From Olsenella sp. Marseille-P4559 (GTDB taxonomy: Bacteria; Actinomycetota; Coriobacteriia; Coriobacteriales; Atopobiaceae), in NCBI RefSeq assembly GCF_900605015.1, contig NZ_LR027573.1, positions 313,995 through 377,994 on the forward strand: a stretch of 64,000 nucleotides of DNA, read 5' to 3'. The stretch's first letter is position 1. Each line of letters opens with the position of its first letter. Positions 26,157 to 36,191 of the stretch are shown here, piece after piece. The notes below the pieces were generated by a model, which saw only the letters and a program-made list of their open reading frames with translations, was not told where the DNA came from and did not search any database. Position numbers and translations under genes: made by a program.

Positions 26157-27440
26157 CTACGCGCGGGCGCTCAGAACCTCATCCTCGTATGCCTTGACCT
26201 TGTCCCACAGTTCGCTTTCGACCGGCGCACCCTCGCGACGGCAGTACTCGTCCCACACGTCGCCGAAGGGCATGCACTTGAACTGCTCGAGCACGATCAT
26301 CTTGCGCGAGTCTTGGAACGTGTCCTGCATCTCCTTGAGCTGGTCGTTTGGCTGGAGCAGCTGGAAGAGCAGGGCCTTCTCCATGGATCGCATGCCGCAC
26401 GCCCATGCGCCAATGCGGTTGATGGCGGCGTCGAAGAAGTCCATGCCGATCATCGACTTCTCCCAGGCACCCGGCACGCGCACGATCTCGCCCGCAAGCT
26501 CGCGCAGGTCGTCGTTGAAGAGGGTCACGTGGTCCGAGTCCCAGTGCATGGGACGCGTGACGTGCAGCGGCAGGTGGTCAAAGAAGAGCGCCAGTGCCGA
26601 GAGCTTGTCTGCCACATTCTCGGTGGGGTTAAAGTGACCGGTGTCGAGAAGCACGCAGGCGCTCCCGCCGTGGCGCGCTGCCCAGCCCTCGTAAAGTTCC
26701 TGGTCGCCCACCGTAAAGCCCTCGACGCCGATGCCAAAGACCTTCTGCTCGAAGGAGTCAACCACGTGCGGCGCGGGCTCGGCATAGATGCGATCCAGCG
26801 CGTCTACCAGGTTCTTGCGCAGGCCATAGCGGTCGGTGGGGGTATCCTTCAGGCCGTCGGGAATCCAGAAGTTGAGAAGAACCTCGTCGTCCAGCTCCTC
26901 GCCGATCCTCTCGGAGATCTGCCTGCAACAGATGGCGTGACGAATCCAGAACTCGCGGGTTTCCTCGTCTGGCGAGCTCACCGTAAGGCCATGGTTGACA
27001 CGCGGATGCGAGAAGAACGTGGGGTTGAAATCGATGCCAAAGCCGTGCTCGCGCGCCCACTCGACCCAGGGGCGAAAGTCCTCGTAGGTGAGTTTGTCGC
27101 GGTCGTGCCAGGGGTTCTCGTCCGAGAAGACCGCGTAGCTGGCGTGCAGGTTCACGCGCTTGGCACCCGGGACGAGGCTCGCGGCGTAGGCGAAGTCCGC
27201 CTTGAGCTCCTCGAAGTTGCGGGCACGACCGGGGTAGTCGCCCGTGGTCATGATGCCGCCCGATGCGGGGTTGTCGCCCTGGTCAAAGCCCTGCACGTCA
27301 TCGCCCTGCCAGCAGTGCATGGAGATGGGCTTGGCAGCCAGGCGCGCGAGAGCGGCCTCGGTGTCGATGCCGTAGGCGGCGTAGCGGGCGCGGGCCGCCT
27401 CGTAGGCGGCGGGTGCGGCGACGGTGGATGTGTTACTCAT
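26157..27440 (-). CDS. rhaA: L-rhamnose isomerase
   Basis: Converts L-rhamnose to L-rhamnulose in the cytosol, using a divalent metal. Visible features: SMHCWQGDDVQGFD (N-terminal), GGIMTTGDYPGRARN, DFNPTFFSHPRVNHGLTVSS, LLNFWIPDGLKDTPTDR, EGFTVGDQELYEGWAARHGG and LLDTGHFNPTENVADKLSAL. About 427 aa, near the usual 420. ATG 27440 follows AAGGAGGTCACACCAC and overlaps the end of rhaB by 8 bp, so translation is coupled. Confidence 0.97.
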   Translation of the reverse strand: MSNTSTVAAPAAYEAARARYAAYGIDTEAALARLAAKPISMHCWQGDDVQGFDQGDNPASGGIMTTGDYPGRARNFEELKADFAYAASLVPGAKRVNLHASYAVFSDENPWHDRDKLTYEDFRPWVEWAREHGFGIDFNPTFFSHPRVNHGLTVSSPDEETREFWIRHAICCRQISERIGEELDDEVLLNFWIPDGLKDTPTDRYGLRKNLVDALDRIYAEPAPHVVDSFEQKVFGIGVEGFTVGDQELYEGWAARHGGSACVLLDTGHFNPTENVADKLSALALFFDHLPLHVTRPMHWDSDHVTLFNDDLRELAGEIVRVPGAWEKSMIGMDFFDAAINRIGAWACGMRSMEKALLFQLLQPNDQLKEMQDTFQDSRKMIVLEQFKCMPFGDVWDEYCRREGAPVESELWDKVKAYEDEVLSARA

Positions 27441-28869
27441 GTGGTGTGACCTCCTTGATATCAAAGCTTTGAGCGATTGCCGCGCGGGCAGCGGCAAGGT
27501 CTGGAAGCTCCCCCGCAAAGATGAACTGCACGATCAAGTTCCCTAGGGCGGTGCCCTCCGTGGGGCCGGCGTAGACGGGAAGTGCGCAGGCGTTGGCCGT
27601 AGCCTGGTTGAGGTAGGCGTTGGCAGCGCCTCCGCCCACAATGTTCACGCTGGTAAACGGCGTACCCGTGAGCGCCTCCATCTGGTGCACCGTGCGCGCG
27701 TAGTCCGCGGCAAGCGAGTCGAAGACCACGCAGGCCACCTCACCCGTTGTCTTGGGTGCGGGCAGGCCAGCCTCTTCACAGGCGGCGCGCACCTCCCCCA
27801 CCATCGAGGCTGGCGAGAGGAAGCGCGCGTCCTCGGCGTCCACAACCGCACGGAAGCCCTGCTCGTGAGCGGTGCTGGCGGCAGAGACAAGCTCGCCCCA
27901 GCTGGGGAGGGTCCCATCCGGGCGTGCGGACTCGCGGCGCACGCGCTGAATCATCCAGAGGCCCATGATGTTCTTGAGGAAGCGATACCTTGCCTGGTAA
28001 CCACCCTCGTTCGTGAAGTTTGCCGCCGCGCTGACGGGCGTGGTGACAGGCGCCACAAGCTCCGTCCCCAAAAGGCTCCAGGTGCCAGAGCTTAAGAAGG
28101 CGGCGTGGTCGTCCCGCGCGGGGACAGCTAAAAAGGCCGAGCCCGTGTCGTGCGTGGCGGGAAGCACCACCTCGGCGTCAAAGCCCACGCGACGGGCGAC
28201 CTCTGGGCGAAGGCGGCCCAGCGAGCAGCCCGGCATGCGGACAGGCTGGAAGATGTCTGCCGGCAGGCCCAGGCGGGCGAGAAGCTCGCGGTCCCAATCG
28301 CGCGACGTAGCCCCAACTAGCGCGGTTGTAGACGCGTTAGTGTACTCGTTGGCCTTCTCGCCTGTAAGGAGGAAGTTGAGGTAGTCGGGCACCATGAGGA
28401 GGGCTCGGGCGGAGACCAGCTGCTCGGGATGCTCACGCTTGAGGGCAACCAGCTGGTAGGCTGTATTGAAGGGCTGATACTGGATGCCCGTGCGCGCATA
28501 GTGCTCCGAGAAGTCGAGCACGCCCGTGCGCCCCAGCTCCTCCCGCACGCCTTCTGTGCGGGGGTCACGGTAGCCAACCACGCCGCCTACGCGGCGGTCG
28601 TGGTCGTCGAGCAGCACAAAGTCCACGCCCCAGGTGTCGATGCCCACCGTGGAAGGCGTGAGGCCACGCTGGTGGGCGGCCGAAAGGCCGGCGACGACAT
28701 TTTCCCACAGGGCGTCGATGTCCCAGCAGAGATGCCCGTCTTTGCGCGTGAGGCCGTTCTCAAAACGGTGGACCTCCGTGAGGCGGATGCGGCCCGTCTC
28801 GTCCAGCTCTCCCACGATGGCGCGACCGCTCGACGCCCCGATGTCTATTGCCAGGTGGCGCGAAGTCAT
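27433..28869 (-). CDS. rhaB: Rhamnulokinase
   Basis: A FGGY-family kinase (478 aa) that phosphorylates L-rhamnulose. N-terminal DIGASSGRAIVGELDETG, GIDTWGVDFVLLD, GYRDPRTEGV, VPDYLNFLLTGEKANEYTNA (substrate loop), then the ATPase half with LPATHDTGSAFLAVP, LSSGTWSLLGTEL and NIVGGGAANAYLNQATANA. First gene of the leftward rha operon. A divergent transporter gene lies to the right, so both share the 299-bp regulatory gap 28870-29168. Confidence 0.97.
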   Translation of the reverse strand: MTSRHLAIDIGASSGRAIVGELDETGRIRLTEVHRFENGLTRKDGHLCWDIDALWENVVAGLSAAHQRGLTPSTVGIDTWGVDFVLLDDHDRRVGGVVGYRDPRTEGVREELGRTGVLDFSEHYARTGIQYQPFNTAYQLVALKREHPEQLVSARALLMVPDYLNFLLTGEKANEYTNASTTALVGATSRDWDRELLARLGLPADIFQPVRMPGCSLGRLRPEVARRVGFDAEVVLPATHDTGSAFLAVPARDDHAAFLSSGTWSLLGTELVAPVTTPVSAAANFTNEGGYQARYRFLKNIMGLWMIQRVRRESARPDGTLPSWGELVSAASTAHEQGFRAVVDAEDARFLSPASMVGEVRAACEEAGLPAPKTTGEVACVVFDSLAADYARTVHQMEALTGTPFTSVNIVGGGAANAYLNQATANACALPVYAGPTEGTALGNLIVQFIFAGELPDLAAARAAIAQSFDIKEVTPHE

Positions 28870-28979
28870 GTTGCCTCCCTGAGTGTTGGGCAGAATATCG
28901 CTGTCGGTGTCTACGATACCTGTCTGTTCCCTCTTTTCGGTTGTGACTTAGGTAATTAATACCATAAATTCGCTAAACA

Positions 28980-28997
28980 TTGGAAATTGTTTTCCAA
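28980..28997. promoter_or_regulatory. Operator palindrome in the rhaB/transporter divergent promoter
   Basis: TTGGAAA (28980-28986) and TTTCCAA (28991-28997) form a perfect 7-bp inverted repeat with a 4-bp spacer, about 110 bp upstream of rhaB and 170 bp upstream of the transporter. It overlaps AT-rich sequence that could hold both promoters. No regulator gene is adjacent; any of the window's regulators could bind. Operator identity is inferred. Confidence 0.5.
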
Positions 28998-29168
28998 CCG
29001 GCATTCGAGCGTCTCTAGGGAACCTGTCACCGGCATAACCCAACCGTCTGCAAACTATTTTCATATTTTTCTGAATTCTTGTTAACATATTCCATACCGA
29101 GCCAAGCACTTGCTGGATTCGTCATCATTTCGGGCCAGTGGCCCACAACGCCTGACAGGGGGAAGCAC

Positions 29169-30674
29169 ATGGCAGAGACAGCAACGTCCCAGAAGCCCAG
29201 GAAGGGACTCTGGGAGAGTCCCTTCACCAGCTCGCTCGCGAAGCGCGACCGCGTCACGCCGCCCGAGGTCATCTTTGGATACTTCCTCGGCCCGTTTGGC
29301 GGACTTCTCGCCTCAGGCATCTTCACGAGCCAGCTGCAGAACTACTTCACGGACGTCCTGCGCCTCGATCTCTCGTTCCTCACGGCGCTGCAGCTGGTCT
29401 CGACCGTTCTCATCGTCATAGCGAACCTCATGGTTGGCCAGCTCATAGAGCGTACGCACTGCCTTGCCGGGAAAGCGCGTCCTTGGATTCTGCTTTCCGC
29501 CCTTACCCTTGCGGCGTCCACGGTCCTCATGTTCTTCGTGCCGTTTGAGGGCACCGCGCGCATGGTCTGGATTGCCATAGCCTTCAACCTATATTACTCG
29601 GTGGCATATCCCATCTACAACACTGCCAACTCGACGCTGGTCGCGGTCTCGACGCGCGACACCGAGAAGCGCGGGACCATGGCATCCTTCACAAACATCG
29701 CCGGATTTGGCGTCATGGGCGCCGGCACCATGGTCTTCCCCATCCTCGTCTCGTTCTATCTCAAGGAAGACCAGAGCCTCTGGCTCCCTGCGATGTCCGC
29801 CATTGCACTCTTTACTCTCATCACCGTCTACCTGCAGTTTCGCTTTACACGTGAACGCATCACCGAGGAGGTGAGCGCCTCTCAGGCAGAAGGCGAGAAG
29901 AAGGAGGCGCCGTCGCTCTCGCGCCAGCTCTCCTCCGTGGCGCACGAGCCCATGTGGTGGATCATCATCGTCGCGTACCTGCTCTACCAGTTCAGCGGTG
30001 CCTTCAAGAACGGATCGATGGTGTACTTCTGCAAGTGGGTCCTCGACAACGGGTTCTTTGGGACCGCAGAGGCATGGGGTGCATCGCAGTCGCTCCTCAG
30101 CATCATGGGCGCGCTTCCCATGGCGGCAGCCATCCTCTTCGTAATCCCTCTCTGCAACAAGTTTGGCAAGCAGCGCGTGTGCATCGTGGGCATGGTGGTC
30201 GGCGTTATTGGCGGAATCATCGCCGGGCTTGGCGGAAGCAACATCGTGCCCGTTGCAGCGGGTGTCGCCATCAAGTGCCTTGGGTCCGCTCCGCTTGGCT
30301 ACATGATCCTTGCCATGCTCGCTGATGTAATTGACCACATCGAGTACAAGAACCACATCCGCACCGACGGCCTCACCATGTCCATCTACAGCTGCATCGC
30401 AGTTGCCGCCACGCCCATCTGCAACGCGATCTTCTCGGGCATCCTGGGCAGTGTGGGATACGACCAGGCGGCAGATATTGCGCTTGGCGTTGCCGCCCAG
30501 TCTGCCGCAGCCCAAACGGCAATCGCCGGCTGCTACATCTGGGTCGAGACCGTGGCATTCGCTATCTGCGGGGTGCTGCTTCTGTTCTTCACGGTCGAGA
30601 AGAACCTCCCGGTGGAGCAGGCCACCCTCAAGGGGCGCAACGAGGGGGTGGCAGCGGGGGCCGAGAGCGCATAG
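29169..30674 (+). CDS. GPH-family sugar:cation symporter (MFS)
   Basis: A 501-aa, 12-TM transporter of the glycoside-pentoside-hexuronide family, probably importing rhamnose or a rhamnoside. Start ATG 29169 follows GGGGGAAGCAC. TM1 is VIFGYFLGPFGGLLASG; the conserved loop 2-3 reads IANLMVGQLIERTHCL. Then KARPWILLSALTLAAST, FNLYYSVAYPIYNTANSTLV and, in the second half, VIDHIEYKNHIRTDGLTMSI. The divergent position to rhaBAD supports the substrate guess. It converges on the GH2 gene across a long hairpin. Confidence 0.9.
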   Translation: MAETATSQKPRKGLWESPFTSSLAKRDRVTPPEVIFGYFLGPFGGLLASGIFTSQLQNYFTDVLRLDLSFLTALQLVSTVLIVIANLMVGQLIERTHCLAGKARPWILLSALTLAASTVLMFFVPFEGTARMVWIAIAFNLYYSVAYPIYNTANSTLVAVSTRDTEKRGTMASFTNIAGFGVMGAGTMVFPILVSFYLKEDQSLWLPAMSAIALFTLITVYLQFRFTRERITEEVSASQAEGEKKEAPSLSRQLSSVAHEPMWWIIIVAYLLYQFSGAFKNGSMVYFCKWVLDNGFFGTAEAWGASQSLLSIMGALPMAAAILFVIPLCNKFGKQRVCIVGMVVGVIGGIIAGLGGSNIVPVAAGVAIKCLGSAPLGYMILAMLADVIDHIEYKNHIRTDGLTMSIYSCIAVAATPICNAIFSGILGSVGYDQAADIALGVAAQSAAAQTAIAGCYIWVETVAFAICGVLLLFFTVEKNLPVEQATLKGRNEGVAAGAESA

Positions 30675-30825
30675 CGCAGAGCTCCTCATTGAATCGCGCA
30701 GTAGTCCGGGCACCGCAGGCAAGTTGCGGGGCCCGAACTTTTCGTCTGCCGCTAGGCAACCCTGCCGGCTGTGCCCCCTGCCGGAGCCCCCATCGCTGGC
30801 CCCTTTCGGAGCCCCCTCTGCCTTT

Positions 30826-30900
30826 CTTTTGCGGAATCCGTGAATCGCGATACTCACGAACTGCGGAAACGTCCAGTTCGATTCACGGATTTCGCAAAAG
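30826..30900. repeat. Long inverted repeat between convergent operons, likely bidirectional terminator
   Basis: Arms of 22 bp (30826-30847 and 30879-30900) match at 21 positions: CTTTTGCGGAATCCGTGAAT versus the complement of CACGGATTTCGCAAAAG. Inside lies a 6-bp stem, GAACTG/CAGTTC. T-runs flank both outer ends on the relevant strands. It sits in the 350-bp gap 30675-31024 between the convergent transporter and GH2 genes. The rest of the gap has no gene. Confidence 0.7.
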
Positions 30901-31024
30901 AATGATATTGCCACCGCGCGGCATTGCCGACAACCGGATCGCAGCCGAGCGGGATTGCTGCCGACTAAAACCGCCGCCGGCAGCACCTCCGGCGGCGGCA
31001 TCGATGGAGTTGGAGGCGAACCCG

Positions 31025-33520
31025 CTAGCGAATGACCGGAACCTCCAGCGTCGCTGAGAGCGTGCCATCGGTGACCGAGAGGCGCACGCCGCTCGAGTCC
31101 GGTGTCGGTCGCACGACCGCCAGGGCCTCACCAAAGTAGGTCTGGGCCTCCCCCGTGACAAAGCTGCCCTCGTTGAAGGGCGAGGCGCATCCAAAGCCGA
31201 GAAGGTCTCCACCCTTGAGGGAAGCCTTCAACACACCCCTCGCAAGTGGACGCGTCTCGCCTTCCGCCCCGGTATAGCGCACGCGGACAAAGGCGAGCCT
31301 ACCAGCGCCAACGCCGACGACCTTCTCGTCTGCCCCACCATGCCACACGTCCCGGCGCACAAACCCGCCCGGCACGCCGGCATACTCGACCTCGGCACGA
31401 AGCTCCGTTGGACCCTCGGCGCTTCTCAGCGCATGCCGCCTCAGCTCGCGTCCATCCTCGTCAAAGGCAACGGCCTCGAGCATTCCCGGCTCAAACCTGC
31501 AGGACATTCGGGCCACGCACGAGCCCCTGAGCCTCCTGCGCCCGACCTCTCGGCCGTTGAGGAGCAGCGTCACCTCGTGCGCATGCGCGTAGACCTCGAC
31601 GTTGGCGACCCTCCCCTCGCAGTCATCCCAGCTCCACGATTCGATGGCGTTCGACATCTTCCAGGCGCTCGGCGAGTGCCGCTCGCCGGTGTGGTTCACG
31701 GGACAGACGGCGAGGTAGGGGCCAGCCTCTCCGGCAAGCGCTACCCGCGTGTAGAGTGCCTCGCCCAGGGGCTTGCCCGTGAGATCCACGCGACCCGACC
31801 CCGCCGTGAGCCAGCCAAAACCACTCTCGCGCGGCGCGTAGTCCTTGTACTCCCAAGATCCAACGCCCGTCTCGCCGAGGTAGTCCATGCCCGCCCACAC
31901 GAAGTCTCCTATGAGCCGCGGTTCCCTCTCGGCGAACTCGCTGAATCGCTGCGCGTCGGAGCAGAAGGTCTCGCTCCCCAGGATGAGCCGGTGCGGATAC
32001 GCTCGCAGGTCGTGCTTGTAGCAGTCGATGCCGTAGTTGTAACCGGCAACGTCCATCTGCGCGAAGGCGTCGCGCGTAACTCGGTCGCATGCGGGAAGCG
32101 CAGCGCCCTTCTTCATGAACCCAGCACCGAGAAGTCCCGCCAGCCTGTTGTAGAACTCGCTGCCTACCGCGCGGTGAGGAGCAACGTCCTGCCGTGCGGC
32201 CCGCTCGGCCTCTCGACGTGCCTTCTCGTCGGAGTACTGGCCCAGCCCCAGCGAGCTCAGCAGGTTGAAGAAGATGTTGACGCCGCAGGTGACGGGTCGC
32301 GTGGGGTCCAGCGCGTGCAGGCGCTTGACCATCTGACGGGTGAGAAGGACGCCGCGCTCCTGTGCCGTCTCGGCAACCTCGTTGCCAATCGAGTAGAGCA
32401 CGACGCTGGGGTGGTTGCGGTCCTTCTCGACCATGTCTTCCAGGTCCTTGCGCCACCACGCGTCGAAGTGCTCGACGTAGTCGTGGAGCGTCTTGTGGAT
32501 GTACCAATGGTCCACGTACTCGTCCATCACCAAGACGCCAAGATGATCGCAGGCGTCGAGCAGCGCCTTCGAGCAGGGGTTGTGAGCAGAGCGCAGGGTG
32601 TTGTAGCCTTGCTCGCGCATGAGAAGGACCTTGCGCCACTCCGCGTCGGCATAGGCGCAAGCGCCCAGCACGCCATTGTTGTGGTGGACGCAGGCGCCTC
32701 GCAGCACGATTCGATTGCCGTTGAGGAGCAGCCCGTCGTCGCCCCACTCGAGGGTGCGGATGCCGCAGAGCGTCTCGGCGTGGTCGATGCGGCCGTCCTC
32801 ACTAGCAAGGGCGACGCTGCATCGGTAGAGGTCCGGATGCTCCGGCGACCAGACGCGGGGCTGGGGCACCTCGAGCGTGAGCGCTCCGGTGCCATCAGCA
32901 CCCAGCTCGACGCTGCCAGCGGCGACGGGCTCAGAGGAGTCTTCCGGCAGCAGTTCGACCGTTGCCAACCCAGTGTCGCTCGCCCTGAGGGCAACCCTGA
33001 CGCTGGCGCAGCTGCCGTCCAGCGAGAGCGTGCGCACGGCGATGCCGTTTGGCAGGAGCCGCACCCGCTCACCCACCCACAGCGTGACGGGACGGTAGAT
33101 GCCCGCCCCGGAGTACCAACGGCTGTTGGGCTGGTCCGAGTTCCTTGCAACAACGCGCAGCTCGCACGGCCTCCCGGGCTCTGCCAGCCCGTCGAGGTCA
33201 ACGTAGAAATTCGTGTATCCGAAGGGCCTTTCCGCCACGAGCGCGTCGTTGACCCACACCTCCGCGAGGTGGTAGACCCCCTCGAACTCGAGAACGAGCG
33301 ACTTGCCCGCCAACTCCTCCGGCGGAACCCAGGTCTTGGTGTACTCGTAGTCGCGCCCCTCGAACCAGCCGCTGTTCTGAGCCGATACCGCCTGCGGGCT
33401 GCGCTTCTCGCCAATCATCGCGTCGTGGGGAAGCGTGACGTCCTCGAGAGGCGCGTTCTTCTCGCCTTCGAGGGCAAGCCTTCGGAACTGCCATCCGTCA
33501 TTGAACGACTGGGCCCTCAT
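31025..33520 (-). CDS. GH2 beta-galactosidase-like glycoside hydrolase
   Basis: 831 aa. An N-terminal jelly-roll (FNDGWQFRRLALEGE) is followed by a beta sandwich and the GH2 barrel. RGACVHHNNGVLGACAY and SAHNPCSKALLDACDHLGVL precede the acid/base Glu in VLYSIGNEVAETAQ; the nucleophile Glu is in RLILGSETFCSDAQR. A C-terminal DUF4982/Ig-like tail follows. No signal peptide, so it acts in the cytosol. Start ATG 33520 (MRAQSF) follows GGGGGAATAGCG and lies 2 bp from the rhamnosidase stop, so the two are one operon. Beta-galactosidase is the likeliest activity; beta-glucuronidase or another GH2 specificity is possible. Confidence 0.88.
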   Translation of the reverse strand: MRAQSFNDGWQFRRLALEGEKNAPLEDVTLPHDAMIGEKRSPQAVSAQNSGWFEGRDYEYTKTWVPPEELAGKSLVLEFEGVYHLAEVWVNDALVAERPFGYTNFYVDLDGLAEPGRPCELRVVARNSDQPNSRWYSGAGIYRPVTLWVGERVRLLPNGIAVRTLSLDGSCASVRVALRASDTGLATVELLPEDSSEPVAAGSVELGADGTGALTLEVPQPRVWSPEHPDLYRCSVALASEDGRIDHAETLCGIRTLEWGDDGLLLNGNRIVLRGACVHHNNGVLGACAYADAEWRKVLLMREQGYNTLRSAHNPCSKALLDACDHLGVLVMDEYVDHWYIHKTLHDYVEHFDAWWRKDLEDMVEKDRNHPSVVLYSIGNEVAETAQERGVLLTRQMVKRLHALDPTRPVTCGVNIFFNLLSSLGLGQYSDEKARREAERAARQDVAPHRAVGSEFYNRLAGLLGAGFMKKGAALPACDRVTRDAFAQMDVAGYNYGIDCYKHDLRAYPHRLILGSETFCSDAQRFSEFAEREPRLIGDFVWAGMDYLGETGVGSWEYKDYAPRESGFGWLTAGSGRVDLTGKPLGEALYTRVALAGEAGPYLAVCPVNHTGERHSPSAWKMSNAIESWSWDDCEGRVANVEVYAHAHEVTLLLNGREVGRRRLRGSCVARMSCRFEPGMLEAVAFDEDGRELRRHALRSAEGPTELRAEVEYAGVPGGFVRRDVWHGGADEKVVGVGAGRLAFVRVRYTGAEGETRPLARGVLKASLKGGDLLGFGCASPFNEGSFVTGEAQTYFGEALAVVRPTPDSSGVRLSVTDGTLSATLEVPVIR

Positions 33521-33522
33521 CG

Positions 33523-36093
33523 CTATTCCCCCGCTTCCTTGGCTGCCGGCATCGTGCAGACGAACGAGTACGTACCACACCACACCTCGTGCGCGCTGCC
33601 ATCGGGCAGCACGACCTCGCACGAGGTGCCCAGGGGCACCTCGACATCGAGCGAGAATGCCGTCCCATCAAGTTTCCAACTGCTTCCAAGCCTGCCGAAC
33701 GGGGTCTCCACCGTGCCGCTGGCAGACCGGAGGCCTCCCCCGACGAGCGGCTGCACGCGGGACCTGCGGTATCCCGGCTCGAGTGGCTCCAGGCCCGCCA
33801 CCCGCCGGTAGAGGAAGTCTCCCACCGCTCCGCTCGCGTAGTGGTTGTACGAGATCATCTGATCGGTGCCGTCGTCGCCGATGGGGCAGCTGCCGTTCTC
33901 GTCCAGGCCGTCCCAGCGCTCCCAGATCGTCGTTGCGCCGTGGACCACCTCGTAGAGCCACGAGGGACACTCCGTGCACTCGAGCATCTTGAAGGCCACG
34001 TCCTTCTGGCCGTGGTCCGCAAGGGCGAAGAGGATGTACGGGGTGCCAGGAAAACCGGTGCCAATGCGGTATTCACCCTGCTCGACCAGCTGAGAGAGAC
34101 GAGCCACCGCCGCACTGAGCTCTTCGCCCTTGAACATCCCAAACTGAATCGGCAGGACGTAGGCGGTCTGGAACTCCCGCTTGAGCCTGCCGTGGCCGTC
34201 GGTGAAGACGTTACGATACGCCCTGGCAACGCGCTCGCTCAGACGCCCGTACTTCTCGGCGGCGTCCTTCTCGCCAAGAATCTTCGCAATGCGCGCAACG
34301 AGGCCGCTCGTGTGCTGCAGGCTCGCCGTGGCCGTCCACCTACTGCGGCCCTGCCACTGGCTCATCTTCGGTACGTCGGGGGCAACCCAGTCACCAAAGT
34401 GGAGCACCGCGGGCGTGTGCCAGATGTAGTGGTAGTCACCCACGCCAAAGCCAGCCCAGAAGCGGCATGCGTCGACATAGCGCCTCATGGTTTCAAAGTT
34501 CTCGCGCAGTACCTCCTCGTCCCCCTCTGCCAGGTAGAGCGCCCACGGCACCAGGACGCAGGCGTCGCCCCAGAAGTCCACCGCCATGGGAGGGATGGTC
34601 GTGGGGAAGCCAAAGCCCTGCGACGGGACGGTCACGGGGATGCCGCCCGTGCGGTACTGCTCCACTCGCACGTCGCGGAGCCATTTACGCAGGAAGCGAC
34701 CCATGTCAAAGTTGAAGCAGGCGGTTGGGGCAAAGACCGCGATGTCACCGGTCCAGCCCATGCGCTCGTCTCGCTGCGGGCAGTCGGTGGGGATGTCCAT
34801 GAGGTTGGACTTCGAGCTCCACACGATGTTTTCCTGCAGGCGGTTAAGGCGCTCGTCTGAGCAGACGAACTCGCCGGTCTGGCGCAGGTCGGAGTAGAGC
34901 GCCCGGGCGCGCACCTCGATGTTCGCCTCGTCCACACCACTCACCGACACATAACGAAAGCCCATGTACGTGAGACGCGGCGAGAACTCCTGGCGCCCCT
35001 CGCGGCAGACGTAGGTGACGGTTGCCTTCGCCGTGCGCAGGAAGTCCGTGTTGAGCGTTCCGTCCGGCTTCAGGATCTCCGCGTGGCGCACGACGATGGT
35101 CTGGCCTTCGAGCCCATCCACGACGAGGTCGACGACGCCTGCGAAGTTCTGCCCAAAGTCGTAAACCAGCTCGTTGCCCACCTTGGTGCAGCTCTCGGGC
35201 CGCATGAGCTCGTGGGCGCAGACGGGCGCGCCATCCTCGGCGAGAAGCGCCGGGCTCACGTGCAGGGTCTCGCGCGCGGCCGGGCGCCAGGCGGCGTTGT
35301 CCAAGCTCACGCGTGCGTCGTACGTCTCGCCGTCGTAGAAGCAGGCCATGTGGCACGGACCGTCCTCGGTGACCTCCCAGCCGTCACCGGTCCCCAGGAC
35401 TTGTGTCGACCCGTCTTCATACTCAACGCGCACCTCAAGAAGGAGCGCCTGCCTGTCGGCGGTGACGCGGTTCGCGCGCGTGTAGGAGAACGGCCCCACC
35501 GCCCAGCCGCCGGCGACGGTCACCACAAGCTCGTTCGTCGCAGCAAGCCGGTCTGTCACGTCATAGGCCTGGTACTGGAGCGTAGAGGCGTACGAGGTGA
35601 AGCCTGGCGCAAAGTAGCGCTCGCCCACGCGCTCGCCGTTGAGGGAGATGTCGTAGATGCCAAGCGCCGTGGCGTAGACGCGGGCACGGCGCACCCCGCC
35701 CTCGAGCGGGAAGCCATACCGAAAGACCATGGGCACAGGCGCAACGCCCCTCTCGCCAAAGTGGTAGGAGGCATCGCTTATCCACTCTGCCTCCCAAGCA
35801 CCGCCGAGAAGCCCCGTCTCGAACTCGATCGTGCCCTTCGCGGACTCGCCAGCATCATCGGTTGCGCAAATGCGTGCCTGGTAGGTGGTGCATGGCGAGA
35901 GAGGCGCACCATCGTAGCGCACAGACGCCCGACCGGTGTCGCGCCATGTCCAGCCATTGGCCTCGAGCGTGACCTCGCACAGGCTCGCCCCGCTGCGGTC
36001 GCTCTCGAAGGCGAACGAGAAACGCGGGTGCGTCTCGTCTGTCACGCAGCCGTTCTCAAGGCCCTCACAGGCAAATCGTCGTAGTCTCAGCAT
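33523..36093 (-). CDS. GH78 alpha-L-rhamnosidase
   Basis: About 856 aa. Releases L-rhamnose from glycosides and acts in the cytosol (no signal). Domains: N-terminal beta sandwiches (LENGCVTDETHPRFSFAF, YFAPGFTSYASTLQYQAYDV), then the (alpha/alpha)6 barrel with the catalytic motif TDCPQRDERMGWTGD, TIPPMAVDFWGDACVLVPWA, and a C-terminal beta domain (YNHYASGAVGDFLYRRVAGL). I start at ATG 36093 because GGGG lies 6-9 bp before it, whereas the upstream ATG at 36105 has none. It feeds rhamnose to rhaABD. Confidence 0.93.
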   Translation of the reverse strand: MLRLRRFACEGLENGCVTDETHPRFSFAFESDRSGASLCEVTLEANGWTWRDTGRASVRYDGAPLSPCTTYQARICATDDAGESAKGTIEFETGLLGGAWEAEWISDASYHFGERGVAPVPMVFRYGFPLEGGVRRARVYATALGIYDISLNGERVGERYFAPGFTSYASTLQYQAYDVTDRLAATNELVVTVAGGWAVGPFSYTRANRVTADRQALLLEVRVEYEDGSTQVLGTGDGWEVTEDGPCHMACFYDGETYDARVSLDNAAWRPAARETLHVSPALLAEDGAPVCAHELMRPESCTKVGNELVYDFGQNFAGVVDLVVDGLEGQTIVVRHAEILKPDGTLNTDFLRTAKATVTYVCREGRQEFSPRLTYMGFRYVSVSGVDEANIEVRARALYSDLRQTGEFVCSDERLNRLQENIVWSSKSNLMDIPTDCPQRDERMGWTGDIAVFAPTACFNFDMGRFLRKWLRDVRVEQYRTGGIPVTVPSQGFGFPTTIPPMAVDFWGDACVLVPWALYLAEGDEEVLRENFETMRRYVDACRFWAGFGVGDYHYIWHTPAVLHFGDWVAPDVPKMSQWQGRSRWTATASLQHTSGLVARIAKILGEKDAAEKYGRLSERVARAYRNVFTDGHGRLKREFQTAYVLPIQFGMFKGEELSAAVARLSQLVEQGEYRIGTGFPGTPYILFALADHGQKDVAFKMLECTECPSWLYEVVHGATTIWERWDGLDENGSCPIGDDGTDQMISYNHYASGAVGDFLYRRVAGLEPLEPGYRRSRVQPLVGGGLRSASGTVETPFGRLGSSWKLDGTAFSLDVEVPLGTSCEVVLPDGSAHEVWCGTYSFVCTMPAAKEAGE

Positions 36094-36191
36094 GCCATTC
36101 CCCATTTCAAGAAGGGCGGGCATGGGACGCATCCCCTGCCCGCCCGCTGCTGTCCATTCTCACCGACGCGAAGGCGTCGGCCATGCGCTCG

